A DNA stretch of 20,136 nucleotides. Source: Flammeovirgaceae bacterium UBA5867 (lineage in GTDB: Bacteria; Bacteroidota; Bacteroidia; Cytophagales; Cyclobacteriaceae). The position numbers were made by a program, and so were the translations under genes. The DNA is taken from NCBI GenBank assembly GCA_002432545.1, contig DJFR01000149.1, positions 11,977-32,112 on the forward strand, written 5' to 3'. Below, in pieces: positions 10,021 to 18,184 of the stretch (its first letter is position 1; the number at the start of each line of letters is the position of its first letter). Under the pieces are notes generated by a model that saw only the letters and a list, made by a program, of their open reading frames with translations, made no database searches and had not been told where the DNA came from.

Positions 10021-10091
10021 GGTATATATACTATGAAATAGTTTAATGGCTAATCAATTCATGCATCAGTTATAAACATGCAAGTGTATAT

Positions 10092-11684
10092 ATGAAAACC
10101 TGTTCAAAAATATTTAGAATCAGTCTGGTAATCACTGTCAATATTATTCTGCGTCTTGGCTTCATTACAACGTCATCAGCTCAAGACACAGTTGCCCGTA
10201 ACCCGATCATTTTTGCCGATGTTCCGGATATGTCTATCGTGCGTGTAGCAGATACATACTATATGAGCAGTACAACGATGCACATGATGCCAGGCGTGCC
10301 AATCATGAAATCCAACGATCTGGTGAACTGGCGTCTGGTGAGCTATGCGTATGACACACTTGCCAACATCGATGAACTGAACCTGGCCAACGGCAAAAGC
10401 GCTTATGGACACGGTTCGTGGGCCAGCAGCATACGGTACCACAGGGGAGTATATTATGTAAGTACATTTGCTCAGACTACCGGCAAAACCTATATATACA
10501 GTACTAACGATATTGAGGCAGGAAAGTGGAAGGTAGTTTCTTTTTCTCCGGCTTATCACGACCACTCGCTGTTCTTTGATGATGATGGGAAAGCCTATAT
10601 GCTCTATGGTTCGGGAATAATAAAGCTTGTGGAACTTAACGCAGATGCATCCGGAAAAAAGCCTGGTGCTTCTGAAATCGTAATCATCAACAATGCAAGT
10701 ACACCGGCAGGAAATAATATAGGTTTGCCTGCCGAGGGATCGCAATTGTTTAAAGTGAATGGCAAATACTACCTGTTTAATATAGCCTGGCCCAGGCAGG
10801 GTATGCGGACTGTTATTGTACACCGTGCTGATAAAATAACCGGACCGTATGAAGGTCGCGTGGTGCTACAGGATAAGGGCGTAGCACAAGGTGGATTAAT
10901 CGATTCTCCTGATGGAAGTTGGTATGCATACCTGTTCCGTGACTACGGCTCAGTGGGCAGAATTCCTTACCTCGTTCCGGTGTCGTGGAGCGAAGGTTGG
11001 CCTGTGCTGGGTGACGATGGAAAGGTCCCGGATATACTTGCGCTGCCTCCCGGTCAGGGGTATATGCCCGATATAGTTGCCTCCGATGAATTTTCTCGAA
11101 AGAAGGGAGATCGTATGCTGCCTTTGGTGTGGCAATGGAATCACAATCCGGATAATAAACACTGGTCGTTGTCAGCACGCCCCGGGTATCTGCGACTTAC
11201 GACAGCCCGTACAGATACTAGCTTTTTACTTGCGCGAAATACACTTACACAACGAACCTTTGGACCGCAATGTATAGCTGAAACATGTATTGATGTGACG
11301 CGCCTGAAAGAAGGTGATTTTGCCGGGTTAGCATTATTACAAAGTAAATATGGACAAGTTGGTGTGAAGAAGGATGCCAACGGAGCGACGCATATTGTAA
11401 TGGTAACAGCTGAATCCGGCAGGCCAGCTGAAATTGCATCAGTGCCTTTCGGTAAAAAGACTATATATCTAAAGGCACAATGTGATTTTACGGAACGAAA
11501 GGATATAGCGAATTTTTTCTATAGCACCGATGGGCTTACGTGGACACCGATAGGCTCTACACTGCGAATGGCCTATACTATACCGCATTTTATGGGCTAT
11601 AGATTTGCATTGTTTAACTATGCCTCAAAACGTACCGGTGGCTTCGTTGACTTTGACTTCTTCCGCATCAACACTCCAAAGTGA
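10092..11684 (+). CDS. Second secreted GH43-family glycosidase
   Basis: This 530-residue protein has a signal peptide ending near SSAQ (residues 28-31). Its GH43 catalytic domain starts NPIIFADVPDMS and has putative base Asp46, modulator Asp157 in YHDHSLFFDDDG and acid Glu215 in LPAEGSQ, so it looks catalytically competent. A beta-sandwich-like C-terminal half (about 330-525) includes LARNTLTQRTFGPQC. It differs clearly from the GH43 upstream: PDMS instead of PDPS and AEGSQ instead of IEGPH. The two are therefore separate subfamily members rather than a recent tandem duplication, and probably cut different linkages. From memory, the STTMHM-PGVPIMKS pattern is like GH43 proteins annotated as xylosidase/arabinofuranosidase. 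The ATG overlaps a TATATATG word with no visible ribosome binding site. It is probably co-transcribed with the upstream GH43. Confidence 0.92.
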   Translation: MKTCSKIFRISLVITVNIILRLGFITTSSAQDTVARNPIIFADVPDMSIVRVADTYYMSSTTMHMMPGVPIMKSNDLVNWRLVSYAYDTLANIDELNLANGKSAYGHGSWASSIRYHRGVYYVSTFAQTTGKTYIYSTNDIEAGKWKVVSFSPAYHDHSLFFDDDGKAYMLYGSGIIKLVELNADASGKKPGASEIVIINNASTPAGNNIGLPAEGSQLFKVNGKYYLFNIAWPRQGMRTVIVHRADKITGPYEGRVVLQDKGVAQGGLIDSPDGSWYAYLFRDYGSVGRIPYLVPVSWSEGWPVLGDDGKVPDILALPPGQGYMPDIVASDEFSRKKGDRMLPLVWQWNHNPDNKHWSLSARPGYLRLTTARTDTSFLLARNTLTQRTFGPQCIAETCIDVTRLKEGDFAGLALLQSKYGQVGVKKDANGATHIVMVTAESGRPAEIASVPFGKKTIYLKAQCDFTERKDIANFFYSTDGLTWTPIGSTLRMAYTIPHFMGYRFALFNYASKRTGGFVDFDFFRINTPK

Positions 11685-11751
11685 TATTGGATAAGTTTTC
11701 GTTTCGTACACGAAGGCTTCTGTTTGATTTTTAGCAAAACTTTTTTGAATG

Positions 11752-11761
11752 CCCAGCTGGG
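11752..11761. promoter_or_regulatory. CCCAGCTGGG palindrome upstream of the LacI-type gene
   Basis: A perfect ten-base palindrome ends 30 bases before the LacI-type start and is followed at once by TATATATAG. The location suits an autoregulatory operator. A ten-base palindrome can also occur by chance, and LacI-family sites usually centre on CG rather than GC. Confidence 0.25.
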
Positions 11762-11791
11762 TATATATAGTGACAAGTAATGTAGAGAAAG

Positions 11792-12682
11792 ATGCAGGCA
11801 AAAAATGAGGTAACAATCTACGACATTGCAGCGGTCTTAGGTATATCGTCTTCTACGGTAAGTCGCGCATTGAGCGGAGTTCCCCTTGTGCATAAAGAGA
11901 CACGCAAAAGAATTCTGGCAACTGCCAGACAAATGGGATACAGGCAAAACGTATTTGCCAGCAAATTGAGAAGCCAGCATACGGGAATATTGGGTGCAGT
12001 GGTACACCGGCTAGACACGGCCATAGCTTCCTGCTTTATTTCAGCTGCGGAGTGCGTGGCACGCAGAAATGGGTATAGTCTTATTGTAACACAAACACGG
12101 GAAGATGAAGAAACATATAGCTCCGCGATCGAACATTTAAGCCATCACAGAGTAGACGGAATGCTGATCTGTAATACGGAGAACAAAACCTTCGACCTTC
12201 CTATACTGCATCATGGAAGCCCTACTGTGATTATTGAAATGGTAACATTACCAAATGGTGCAAATGAAACCGTAGCTATGGCATATAAATTCTCCAAGTA
12301 TCTTATAGGCAAAGGCTGTCGAAATATAGTCTTGGCATCGGATCTTACTAATGCAATTGATATCGAGGAGGTCTCCCTCGGATGTCAAACTGCGATTGCT
12401 GAAAATGAAAACCATGACTGCCGCTTGACGATGCAATCAAAAAATGAATTATTGGCAGATGTAACCGTAGCACCGGGGAACCCTGATGGTATTATATATA
12501 TAGGCGCGGTACTTGCCATGTTATCTATACCTCATGATAAACTAAACCGGCCTGTATATCGTATAGGTATATCCAGGGATGTGCCGGATATTTGTCCGGA
12601 TAAATATGCCTCTCTTGGTGATTTCGCTGCTGAAATTTTACTTTCTTTAATGAAGAATAAAACAATCAGTTCGGCAGAATAG
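11792..12682 (+). CDS. LacI/GalR-family transcriptional regulator, short effector domain
   Basis: The 296-residue protein begins with a standard LacI helix-turn-helix (about 8-55: VTIYDIAAVLGISSSTVSRALSG, hinge NVFASKLRS). The periplasmic-binding-protein-like fold starts well (GILGAVVHRLDT, then RRNGYSLIV and HRVDGMLI). From about residue 140 on it diverges. Family members are usually about 335-345 residues; here the second lobe is compressed, and the conserved FDR and aspartate-rich sugar-contact motifs are not recognisable. The frame is uninterrupted, so it is not an obvious pseudogene, but effector binding may be altered or lost. It lies 107 bases after the second GH43 on the same strand, suggesting a role in regulating the PUL in addition to the hybrid regulator. 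Targets are unproven; the half-sites at 2992-3033 are candidates. Confidence 0.85.
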   Translation: MQAKNEVTIYDIAAVLGISSSTVSRALSGVPLVHKETRKRILATARQMGYRQNVFASKLRSQHTGILGAVVHRLDTAIASCFISAAECVARRNGYSLIVTQTREDEETYSSAIEHLSHHRVDGMLICNTENKTFDLPILHHGSPTVIIEMVTLPNGANETVAMAYKFSKYLIGKGCRNIVLASDLTNAIDIEEVSLGCQTAIAENENHDCRLTMQSKNELLADVTVAPGNPDGIIYIGAVLAMLSIPHDKLNRPVYRIGISRDVPDICPDKYASLGDFAAEILLSLMKNKTISSAE

Positions 12683-13099
12683 GGGTTTAGGTTTAGTAAG
12701 AGATACAGTATATATCTTGGTGAAACGACACTTATCTCGTAAAATGGGTATACGCGAAATAAGTAAAGGTAGTGTGTTAAACGTCTTGCTTACAAGAACT
12801 GTTTAAAAATATGCTTCCATTTTTTTTGCGATCAGTAAATTCCCTTGCCTGAGAAAACTTCCGCTAGTCTCTTGTGATTTCTCGCGCTATTTTGGTTTAT
12901 CTGTGATTGTATTGGTAAATAGCTTCTAATCATCTCCGTAAAAATACGGTCATTCATTTCTGTGTTTTTTTATACGTCCGTCAGTATTAAGCCTGAGTAA
13001 CCTTGTACACAGGGTTTGTTTTTTTTGTAATCTCAGGTGCAGACCGCAAGTATCTCTGCGCGAGAGCACGCGGACTAGCAATCATCTTCGACAAAGAGC
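12683..13099. other. Spacer between the LacI-type gene and the sensor kinase
   Basis: No coding signal is apparent in these 417 bases. They contain an inverted repeat at 12730-12764 and two T runs (near 12820 and 13020), and must include the promoter of the downstream kinase. No match to the Bacteroidota promoter consensus was good enough to call. Confidence 0.5.
12730..12764. repeat. Inverted repeat after the LacI-type gene
   Basis: ACTTATCTCG at 12730-12739 and CGAAATAAGT at 12755-12764 pair in nine of ten positions around a 15-base loop. No T run follows directly, so it is not a classic terminator. It may be a regulator site or an mRNA 3'-end structure. Confidence 0.3.
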
Positions 13100-16000
13100 A
13101 TGCAACATAGATATATATTGATGGTGTATAAGACGCAACATTATGTTCCAGGAATTATTATCGTAATACTGTGGATGTTCGGTTCACCGTTGATTGTTAA
13201 TGGCCAGCGACCGTTTATCCGGCAGTATTTGGCAGCCGAATATAATGGTGGTGAAAATCACCAGATCACGCAGGATAAATATGGATTACTTTATGTTGCT
13301 AACAGTGATGGTTTATTAACGTTTGATGGTTCCGGATGGGGTTTGATCACGCTTCCGAATCATCTGCCTGTGTTTGCGGTTGCAATTGATTCACAGAATC
13401 ACATATATGTATCGGGCAGGGGCGAATTGGGATATTTTGAACAACTCGATGGACGATATATATACCATTCCCTGATGCGTTTGCTACCGGTGCAGTATCG
13501 GGATCAACTAAATATAGAACAGGTAGTGGTGGCAGGTGATGATATTGTTTTCAATGACTACAAACATCTGTTTATATACCGTGATGGACAGATAAAGGTA
13601 GTTGATATAGCAATGCCATCACCAGATGAATACCTCATCGGAATAAATGGAAATATCTATTTTGTGCGTAATGAGAAAATTTACATATATAAGGATGGTT
13701 ACTTTATTATAGCTGACTTCCAGGCGGAGGGAGGCGTGGCTATTAAGTATATTGAAGAGTATACGCAAGGACAGTATATTATTCTTGACCGGCAGGACAA
13801 TCTCTGGATTTTAGATCCTGCAAGAAAAGCGGGTGAAAAGATGAGACTGGTAACCGATCAGGTTTCTGCTTATTTACATGGAGCAGAAACATATCAACTG
13901 AAATATCTAAGCAATGGTTTAATTGCTATTCTCGCTGAAGGTAATCTTATTTTTCTTCGATCCAATGGAGAAAAAGCCGGTCATATAGAACCACAGGTCT
14001 TACAGTATATATACCTGACTTCTATTTTTGAAGACGACAGACATAATATATGGATTGCCGGAGGCAGAGAAATACTGCAGGTCATTAGCCATTCACCGTT
14101 ATCATTTTACGATAACGACAACGGAATTCATCATGAAATTCTCTCGTTGTGTGAAGATGACAAGTACCTGTACGTAGGTACGGGCTGGGGGTTATATGTG
14201 AACGAGAAGGGAAGTTCGCAGTTTAAAGTCATACACGGAGCAGATGGAAATGTCTGGAATATATATCGCTATCAGGATGATATATACATGGTACATCAAA
14301 CAGGCATCTGGAAATTGAAGGGTGAGCAGAAGGAGCATATTGTCGAGCAGGAAAATGTGTTGTCGATGTGCAGACTAAAAGGTAATAATGAGCATTTTAT
14401 TTATGGCACCGTGGCTGACGGTATATGGCTATTAAAACGCAAAAATGGAGTTTGGTTAAAAAAACGGATTTCAGGATTTAGAATACAAACACAGCAAATA
14501 CAGGAAGGTGCCGATGGATCAATCTGGATTAGCCATTCAAATCGTGGTATTTTCAAATTGTATCTGAATGAAGCTAAGGACTCCGTAGTCAGGAGCACGT
14601 TCTATGATAGCCGCCACGGACTGCCCTCTGATGTTAATAACAGGGTGTGGCACTTGGAAAGTCTTAACAAGATTGTCGTAACTACAGTAAATGGGATTTA
14701 TATACTCAATGAGGAGAGGCAGCGCTTTGAGCCATACAAACCCATTAACACGGCATTAGGTACTGATATTTGTATATATACTGTAGCTGAAAATGCGGCA
14801 GGTGATATATACTTCTGGGGAGCAAAGAAACAGGTAAAGGAATTTGGTGGTTTGCTCAGGAAAATGAAGGATGGTAGTTATGCGTTGATAACAACGCCTT
14901 TTAACAAGATAGAGGTACCGATACACGATCTGCGGGTGGAAGTGGATGCCCCGGTATTGGTGTCTGAAGGTGGCCACGTGCTATTTGGCAATGACCTCAG
15001 GCTTGTCTTCTATGACCCTGAGCAAAAAACATTCTTCGATGATCCCCTGGATGCCGGGCTTAAGCATGTTTGGGCAGATGATGTATTAATCTATAGTGCT
15101 GCAAATAAGCAATCATTTTCCGAATTGCCGTACTCTTTAAATAATCTTCGCTTTGAGGCAAACTGCATGCTATACGAAGATTCCGAGAAGCTAAAATATC
15201 AATATAAGTTAGAAGGATTTGATGATCATTGGTCGGAGTGGGGAAGTTCCGGTGAAGCCGCATATACCAATCTGCCAGATGGTCATTATACTTTTTTAAT
15301 GCGTGCAAAAGACCAATATGAACGCATAAGTGCTCCCGTTTCGTTTTCATTTACTATACGACCTCCGTGGTACAAAACGATGTGGGCAGTGATGGCGCTT
15401 CTAAGCTTTATAATATGGCTGGTATATTTCATTGTAAAGATATATACCTGGCGTGTAAAAGAACAGAAACGAGTGCTTCAGCAAAGAGTAAATGAACAGA
15501 ATAAGGAACTATTGAAGCAAAATGAAGAGTTGTCTGCTATGAATGATCAGTTGGCCACTGTAAATGAGCATATTCATGAACAGAATAGAGAGATAAGTGA
15601 TCAGGCGAAGGAGCTGGAGAAATTGAATGCGACCAAGGACAAACTCTTCTCAATTGTATCGCACGACTTGCGCGGCCCTGTGCGTCAGGTAGAAGATATA
15701 CTTAACCTTATTACGCTGAACTACTTATCCGAGGAAGAATTTCGTGGCATAATCCCTGGTCTGCGAAGCAATGTCAGGCAGACATTGAATCTGACTGAAA
15801 ATCTTTTGTTCTGGGCAAGAAACCAGATGGAAGGTATAAAGGTAGCACCGTCCGTGTTTGATGTAGGAGTTATCGTTGACGAAAATGTAAAACTTCTTCA
15901 GCCGCTGGCTACCGGTAAAAGCATCAGCATTATTAATACGGTTGACAAGGTACTGCCCGTATATGCAGACAGTGATATGATACGCCTGGTACTTCGTAAC

Positions 16001-16303
16001 CTGATGAGCAATGCAGTTAAGTTTACACCGGTCGGAGGTATGATTACTATTGCATGCAAACGTTCAGAAAAATATACTGAGGTGTCGGTTGAAGATACAG
16101 GTATAGGATTGACGAATGACGAAATCGCAATGTTGTTAAATGAGGGGCATTTTTCTAAATATGGCACGTCAGGGGAAAAAGGAACCGGTATTGGGTTTGG
16201 CCTGTGTAGGGAGTTTGTTGGCAAGAATGGTGGAATAGTTGCAATTACGAGTGAACTGCATATAGGAAGTAAATTTCTCTTTACTATTCCCAACGATGTT
16301 TAA
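13100..16303 (+). CDS. Propeller/Y_Y_Y sensor histidine kinase without a receiver domain
   Basis: This 1067-residue protein starts with a signal peptide or anchor (hydrophobic stretch about 17-34, ending VNGQ). Propeller repeats fill most of the periplasmic part (about 40-670). A Y_Y_Y domain follows (about 674-757, with YQYKLEGFDDHW and AAYTNLPDGHYTF), then a membrane helix (about 761-783) and a long Gln/Glu/Asn-rich coiled coil (about 786-850). HisKA has its phospho-acceptor His855 in IVSHDLRGPV. The HATPase domain shows LRNLMSNAVKFT, EDTGIGL and GTGIGFGL, so the kinase core is intact. It ends at TIPNDV with no receiver or AraC domain, unlike the hybrid regulator at the start of the window. 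No response regulator is next to it, so the partner must be elsewhere. ATG 13121 is an alternative start, seven residues in, that also keeps a signal peptide. The signal sensed is unknown. Confidence 0.93.
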   Translation: MQHRYILMVYKTQHYVPGIIIVILWMFGSPLIVNGQRPFIRQYLAAEYNGGENHQITQDKYGLLYVANSDGLLTFDGSGWGLITLPNHLPVFAVAIDSQNHIYVSGRGELGYFEQLDGRYIYHSLMRLLPVQYRDQLNIEQVVVAGDDIVFNDYKHLFIYRDGQIKVVDIAMPSPDEYLIGINGNIYFVRNEKIYIYKDGYFIIADFQAEGGVAIKYIEEYTQGQYIILDRQDNLWILDPARKAGEKMRLVTDQVSAYLHGAETYQLKYLSNGLIAILAEGNLIFLRSNGEKAGHIEPQVLQYIYLTSIFEDDRHNIWIAGGREILQVISHSPLSFYDNDNGIHHEILSLCEDDKYLYVGTGWGLYVNEKGSSQFKVIHGADGNVWNIYRYQDDIYMVHQTGIWKLKGEQKEHIVEQENVLSMCRLKGNNEHFIYGTVADGIWLLKRKNGVWLKKRISGFRIQTQQIQEGADGSIWISHSNRGIFKLYLNEAKDSVVRSTFYDSRHGLPSDVNNRVWHLESLNKIVVTTVNGIYILNEERQRFEPYKPINTALGTDICIYTVAENAAGDIYFWGAKKQVKEFGGLLRKMKDGSYALITTPFNKIEVPIHDLRVEVDAPVLVSEGGHVLFGNDLRLVFYDPEQKTFFDDPLDAGLKHVWADDVLIYSAANKQSFSELPYSLNNLRFEANCMLYEDSEKLKYQYKLEGFDDHWSEWGSSGEAAYTNLPDGHYTFLMRAKDQYERISAPVSFSFTIRPPWYKTMWAVMALLSFIIWLVYFIVKIYTWRVKEQKRVLQQRVNEQNKELLKQNEELSAMNDQLATVNEHIHEQNREISDQAKELEKLNATKDKLFSIVSHDLRGPVRQVEDILNLITLNYLSEEEFRGIIPGLRSNVRQTLNLTENLLFWARNQMEGIKVAPSVFDVGVIVDENVKLLQPLATGKSISIINTVDKVLPVYADSDMIRLVLRNLMSNAVKFTPVGGMITIACKRSEKYTEVSVEDTGIGLTNDEIAMLLNEGHFSKYGTSGEKGTGIGFGLCREFVGKNGGIVAITSELHIGSKFLFTIPNDV

Positions 16304-16631
16304 GTCTGTTTAAGCGCATCGGGAGGCACGTCATCAAGTGTCCTTCAAAAATTTCAATAGTTGTAAATGCCCATCGCCTGATTGACGAGAGAAATGGACA
16401 CTTCTACAATTCAAGTACTATGTTAGATATATTCCGAGTGCCAAATGCTAATGCGTCCGTTAACCAAGTGTCTAACAAAAGGAGATATAGAGGGCATTTA
16501 TGCTTCTACTTGTTAAACAAAATAGTCTAAGAAAGCCGCTGATGAAAGGGCTTTTTGTTTTTTATACATAACAGGTTGGTCATGACTTGCAGGTATGATT
16601 TTAAAAGTCTGCAGTAAAAACAAAATCAGTC
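16304..16631. other. Spacer between the sensor kinase and the stress-type protein
   Basis: These 328 bases hold an intrinsic terminator at 16532-16563 and a word AAGTGTC(C/T) at 16336 and 16466, with an inverted copy GGACACTT at 16396. A 36-codon reading frame (16420-16530) stops one base before the terminator stem region. The terminator lies about 230 bases past the kinase stop, which leaves room for a long 3' untranslated region or a short independent transcript. No gene is called. Confidence 0.5.
16532..16563 (+). terminator. Intrinsic terminator upstream of the stress-type gene
   Basis: AAAGCC at 16532-16537 pairs with GGCTTT at 16549-16554 around an 11-base loop, and TTGTTTTTT follows. 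It should end transcription arriving from the kinase side before the gene at 16632. Confidence 0.7.
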
Positions 16632-17153
16632 ATGAAAAACAATGCGTCAGAAATAAAGGATTTAACAGGGCAAGCCGCCATTGATAAATTTAAAGAGATT
16701 GTAAAGCACGAACAGACTTGCCTCTTCAGTACGAACCTCGGCAAGGTGCCGCAGACTACACGTCCCATGGGCGTGCAAAAAGTATGTGACCAGGGAAATT
16801 TCTGGTTTATGAGTGCCTCGGACAGCGATAAAAATCAGGAAATTAACGCTGACGCTCGCGTTCAGCTTTACATCTGCAATACAAAAAATTACGAATTCCT
16901 ATCGGTTTATGGACATGCTACTATATCTCGCGACCACGAGAAGATTGATGAATTTTGGAGCGATATCCACAAGGCATGGTTTCCAGAAGGAAAAGACGAT
17001 CCACGCATCACTATCATCAAGGTGACACCGGAAGAAGGATTTTACTGGGACACAAAAGACGGAAAGCTGGTATCGCTTTTAAAAATTGTAGCTTCTGCCG
17101 TGACAGGTAAAACACTTAAAGAAGGTGTTGAAGGAAATATTTCTGTCATCTGA
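16632..17153 (+). CDS. Pyridoxamine 5'-phosphate oxidase-like split-barrel protein (general stress protein 26 type)
   Basis: This 173-residue cytoplasmic protein matches the small FMN-binding split-barrel family that includes general stress protein 26. The barrel begins KFKEIVKHEQTCLFST (about 20-34). RPMGVQKV (about 44-51) and FWFMSASDSDKNQEI (about 58-71) are the usual flavin-contact strands. INADARVQLYI and SVYGHATISRD (about 71-101) are core family strands. WFPEGKDDPRITIIKV, then GFYWD, complete the C-terminal part. Members typically bind a flavin and are linked to stress tolerance; few have a defined reaction, so true pyridoxine biosynthesis is unlikely. It stands alone between two intrinsic terminators, so it is probably monocistronic. 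No clear promoter consensus was seen. The start codon has no strong ribosome binding site, as in its neighbours. Confidence 0.88.
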   Translation: MKNNASEIKDLTGQAAIDKFKEIVKHEQTCLFSTNLGKVPQTTRPMGVQKVCDQGNFWFMSASDSDKNQEINADARVQLYICNTKNYEFLSVYGHATISRDHEKIDEFWSDIHKAWFPEGKDDPRITIIKVTPEEGFYWDTKDGKLVSLLKIVASAVTGKTLKEGVEGNISVI

Positions 17154-17180
17154 AAATCTTCACTATAGCAAAACGTAAGC

Positions 17181-17210
17181 GAGGGGTTGGTGACAACTCC
17201 TCTTATTTTA
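17181..17210 (+). terminator. Intrinsic terminator of the stress-type gene
   Basis: GAGGGGTTG (17181-17189) pairs with CAACTCCTC (17194-17202) around a GTGA loop: eight Watson-Crick pairs and one G-T. TTATTTTA follows. It begins 28 bases after the stop of the gene upstream. Confidence 0.75.
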
Positions 17211-17347
17211 TAGTACCGGTATTACCGATTGTGCCCACATGAATAACTTGATTCAACTAATTGTGAGTGTTCGAACCTCTCAATTGACAGAACTATAAAT
17301 CGTTGGCCATTAACGGAAATCGATAGTAAGAGATATACCAAAGAAAT

Positions 17348-17367
17348 TATATATATAATCGTGAGAG
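17348..17367. repeat. 20-base AT-rich repeat, left copy
   Basis: TATATATATAATCGTGAGAG here matches 18 of 20 positions with the copy at 18727-18746. Its 5' part lies within the perfect 14-base palindrome ATTATATATATAAT at 17346-17359. The two copies bracket the flavodoxin-like/DUF4405-like gene pair. Confidence 0.55.
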
Positions 17368-17490
17368 CAAGGCCGCTAGACAAGCATTGACGATTCCAAC
17401 TCCATCTTTTTATTAAGATTGATCAATGACGATGGGTCATTATTCTTGCATCTTTCTTGAGCTCTGTCTATTTCGGAAAAAAGAAGTGGT

Positions 17491-17521
17491 TTTCAATTCA
17501 CAGGTCATTTCTTTACAATTG
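17491..17521 (+). promoter_or_regulatory. Candidate Bacteroidota-type promoter for the redox pair
   Basis: TTTC at 17491-17494 and TACAATTG at 17514-17521 are separated by exactly 19 bases. Each differs by one base from the Bacteroidota consensus (TTTG, 19 bases, TAnnTTTG). Transcription would begin about 50 bases before ATG 17579. Confidence 0.4.
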
Positions 17522-17578
17522 TTATCGTCCGGAGAGTAAACGACTTCTCAAATTTGTGCTGTACTTAAACAGTATTAA

Positions 17579-18169
17579 ATGAGAACTGTAATCGTTTTTA
17601 ATCATCCTTACGAAGGTAGTTACTGCAATGCCATCTTAAAAGCAGTAACGAAAGGACTTCAAAAAGCAAGTCATGAAGTTGATCTGATGCATCTTGATAA
17701 TGACGGGTTCAATCCTGCAATGTCATTGTCTGACCTGAAAGCTTTTGTGGAACACAAACCTATAGATCCGCAGGTAATTGAATATAGCGAACGCTTAAAA
17801 AAAGCAGATCACGTCATCTTTATTTTTCCGATCTGGTGGGATATAATGCCTGCGTCAACAAAAGGATTTATTGACAGAGTGTTGTCTCCCGGAGTGGTAT
17901 ACGATCATCATCCCAGGGGATTTGGATTAGTTCCTCTTTTAAAAAATCTGAGAAGTATAACTGTCATTACCACTATGAACAAACCTAAAATAATATACTC
18001 CTTACTCATCGGAAATTTAATCAGGAAAGTAATGTTACGAAGTGTTTTCAAAACTATGGGATACAAAAACCTGAACTGGATAAGCTTTACTTCTGTAAAA
18101 GCTGTAAGCCAGGAGAAGCGGGTGAAATGGTTGAATAATCTCGAATATAGCTTTTCAAAGTTTAACTGA
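17579..18169 (+). CDS. Flavodoxin-fold NAD(P)H:quinone oxidoreductase-like protein
   Basis: This 196-residue cytoplasmic protein belongs to the Flavodoxin_2 family, whose members use FMN or FAD to move electrons from NAD(P)H to quinones or other acceptors. The N-terminal strand and flavin-binding loop read VIVFNHPYEGSYCNAI (about 4-19). The family's second hallmark is FIFPIWWDIMPASTKGFIDRV (about 81-101), where the tryptophans and the P-A-x-x-K-G-F-x-D-R-V part are typical. A shorter basic C-terminal segment follows (about 140-196). It sits 15 bases upstream of a DUF4405-like membrane protein, so the two are very likely co-transcribed, and electron transfer to or through that membrane protein is a reasonable inference. 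The gene is visibly AT-richer than the PUL genes. The physiological acceptor is unknown. Confidence 0.88.
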   Translation: MRTVIVFNHPYEGSYCNAILKAVTKGLQKASHEVDLMHLDNDGFNPAMSLSDLKAFVEHKPIDPQVIEYSERLKKADHVIFIFPIWWDIMPASTKGFIDRVLSPGVVYDHHPRGFGLVPLLKNLRSITVITTMNKPKIIYSLLIGNLIRKVMLRSVFKTMGYKNLNWISFTSVKAVSQEKRVKWLNNLEYSFSKFN

Positions 18170-18184
18170 ATAAATTCTTATTTT

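Larger units (their letters stand above)
17154..17578. other. Spacer before the redox gene pair
   Basis: This 425-base AT-rich stretch carries the terminator of the stress-type gene at its start, the first copy of a 20-base AT-rich repeat (17348-17367), and a promoter candidate near its end (17491-17521). No coding sequence was recognised. Confidence 0.55.

Noticed and set aside
10176..10823. 215-codon open frame on the minus strand inside the second GH43 gene
   Set aside because: It is the antisense of an intact enzyme gene and its translation is cysteine/histidine-scattered with no recognisable domain.
11700..11745. Terminator after the second GH43 gene
   Set aside because: The TTCG/CGAA stem is only four to five pairs and the T run is too far downstream.
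16420..16530. 36-codon small gene
   Set aside because: No ribosome binding site, no recognisable composition and only its position next to the terminator supports it, so it is kept as an observation and not called as a gene.
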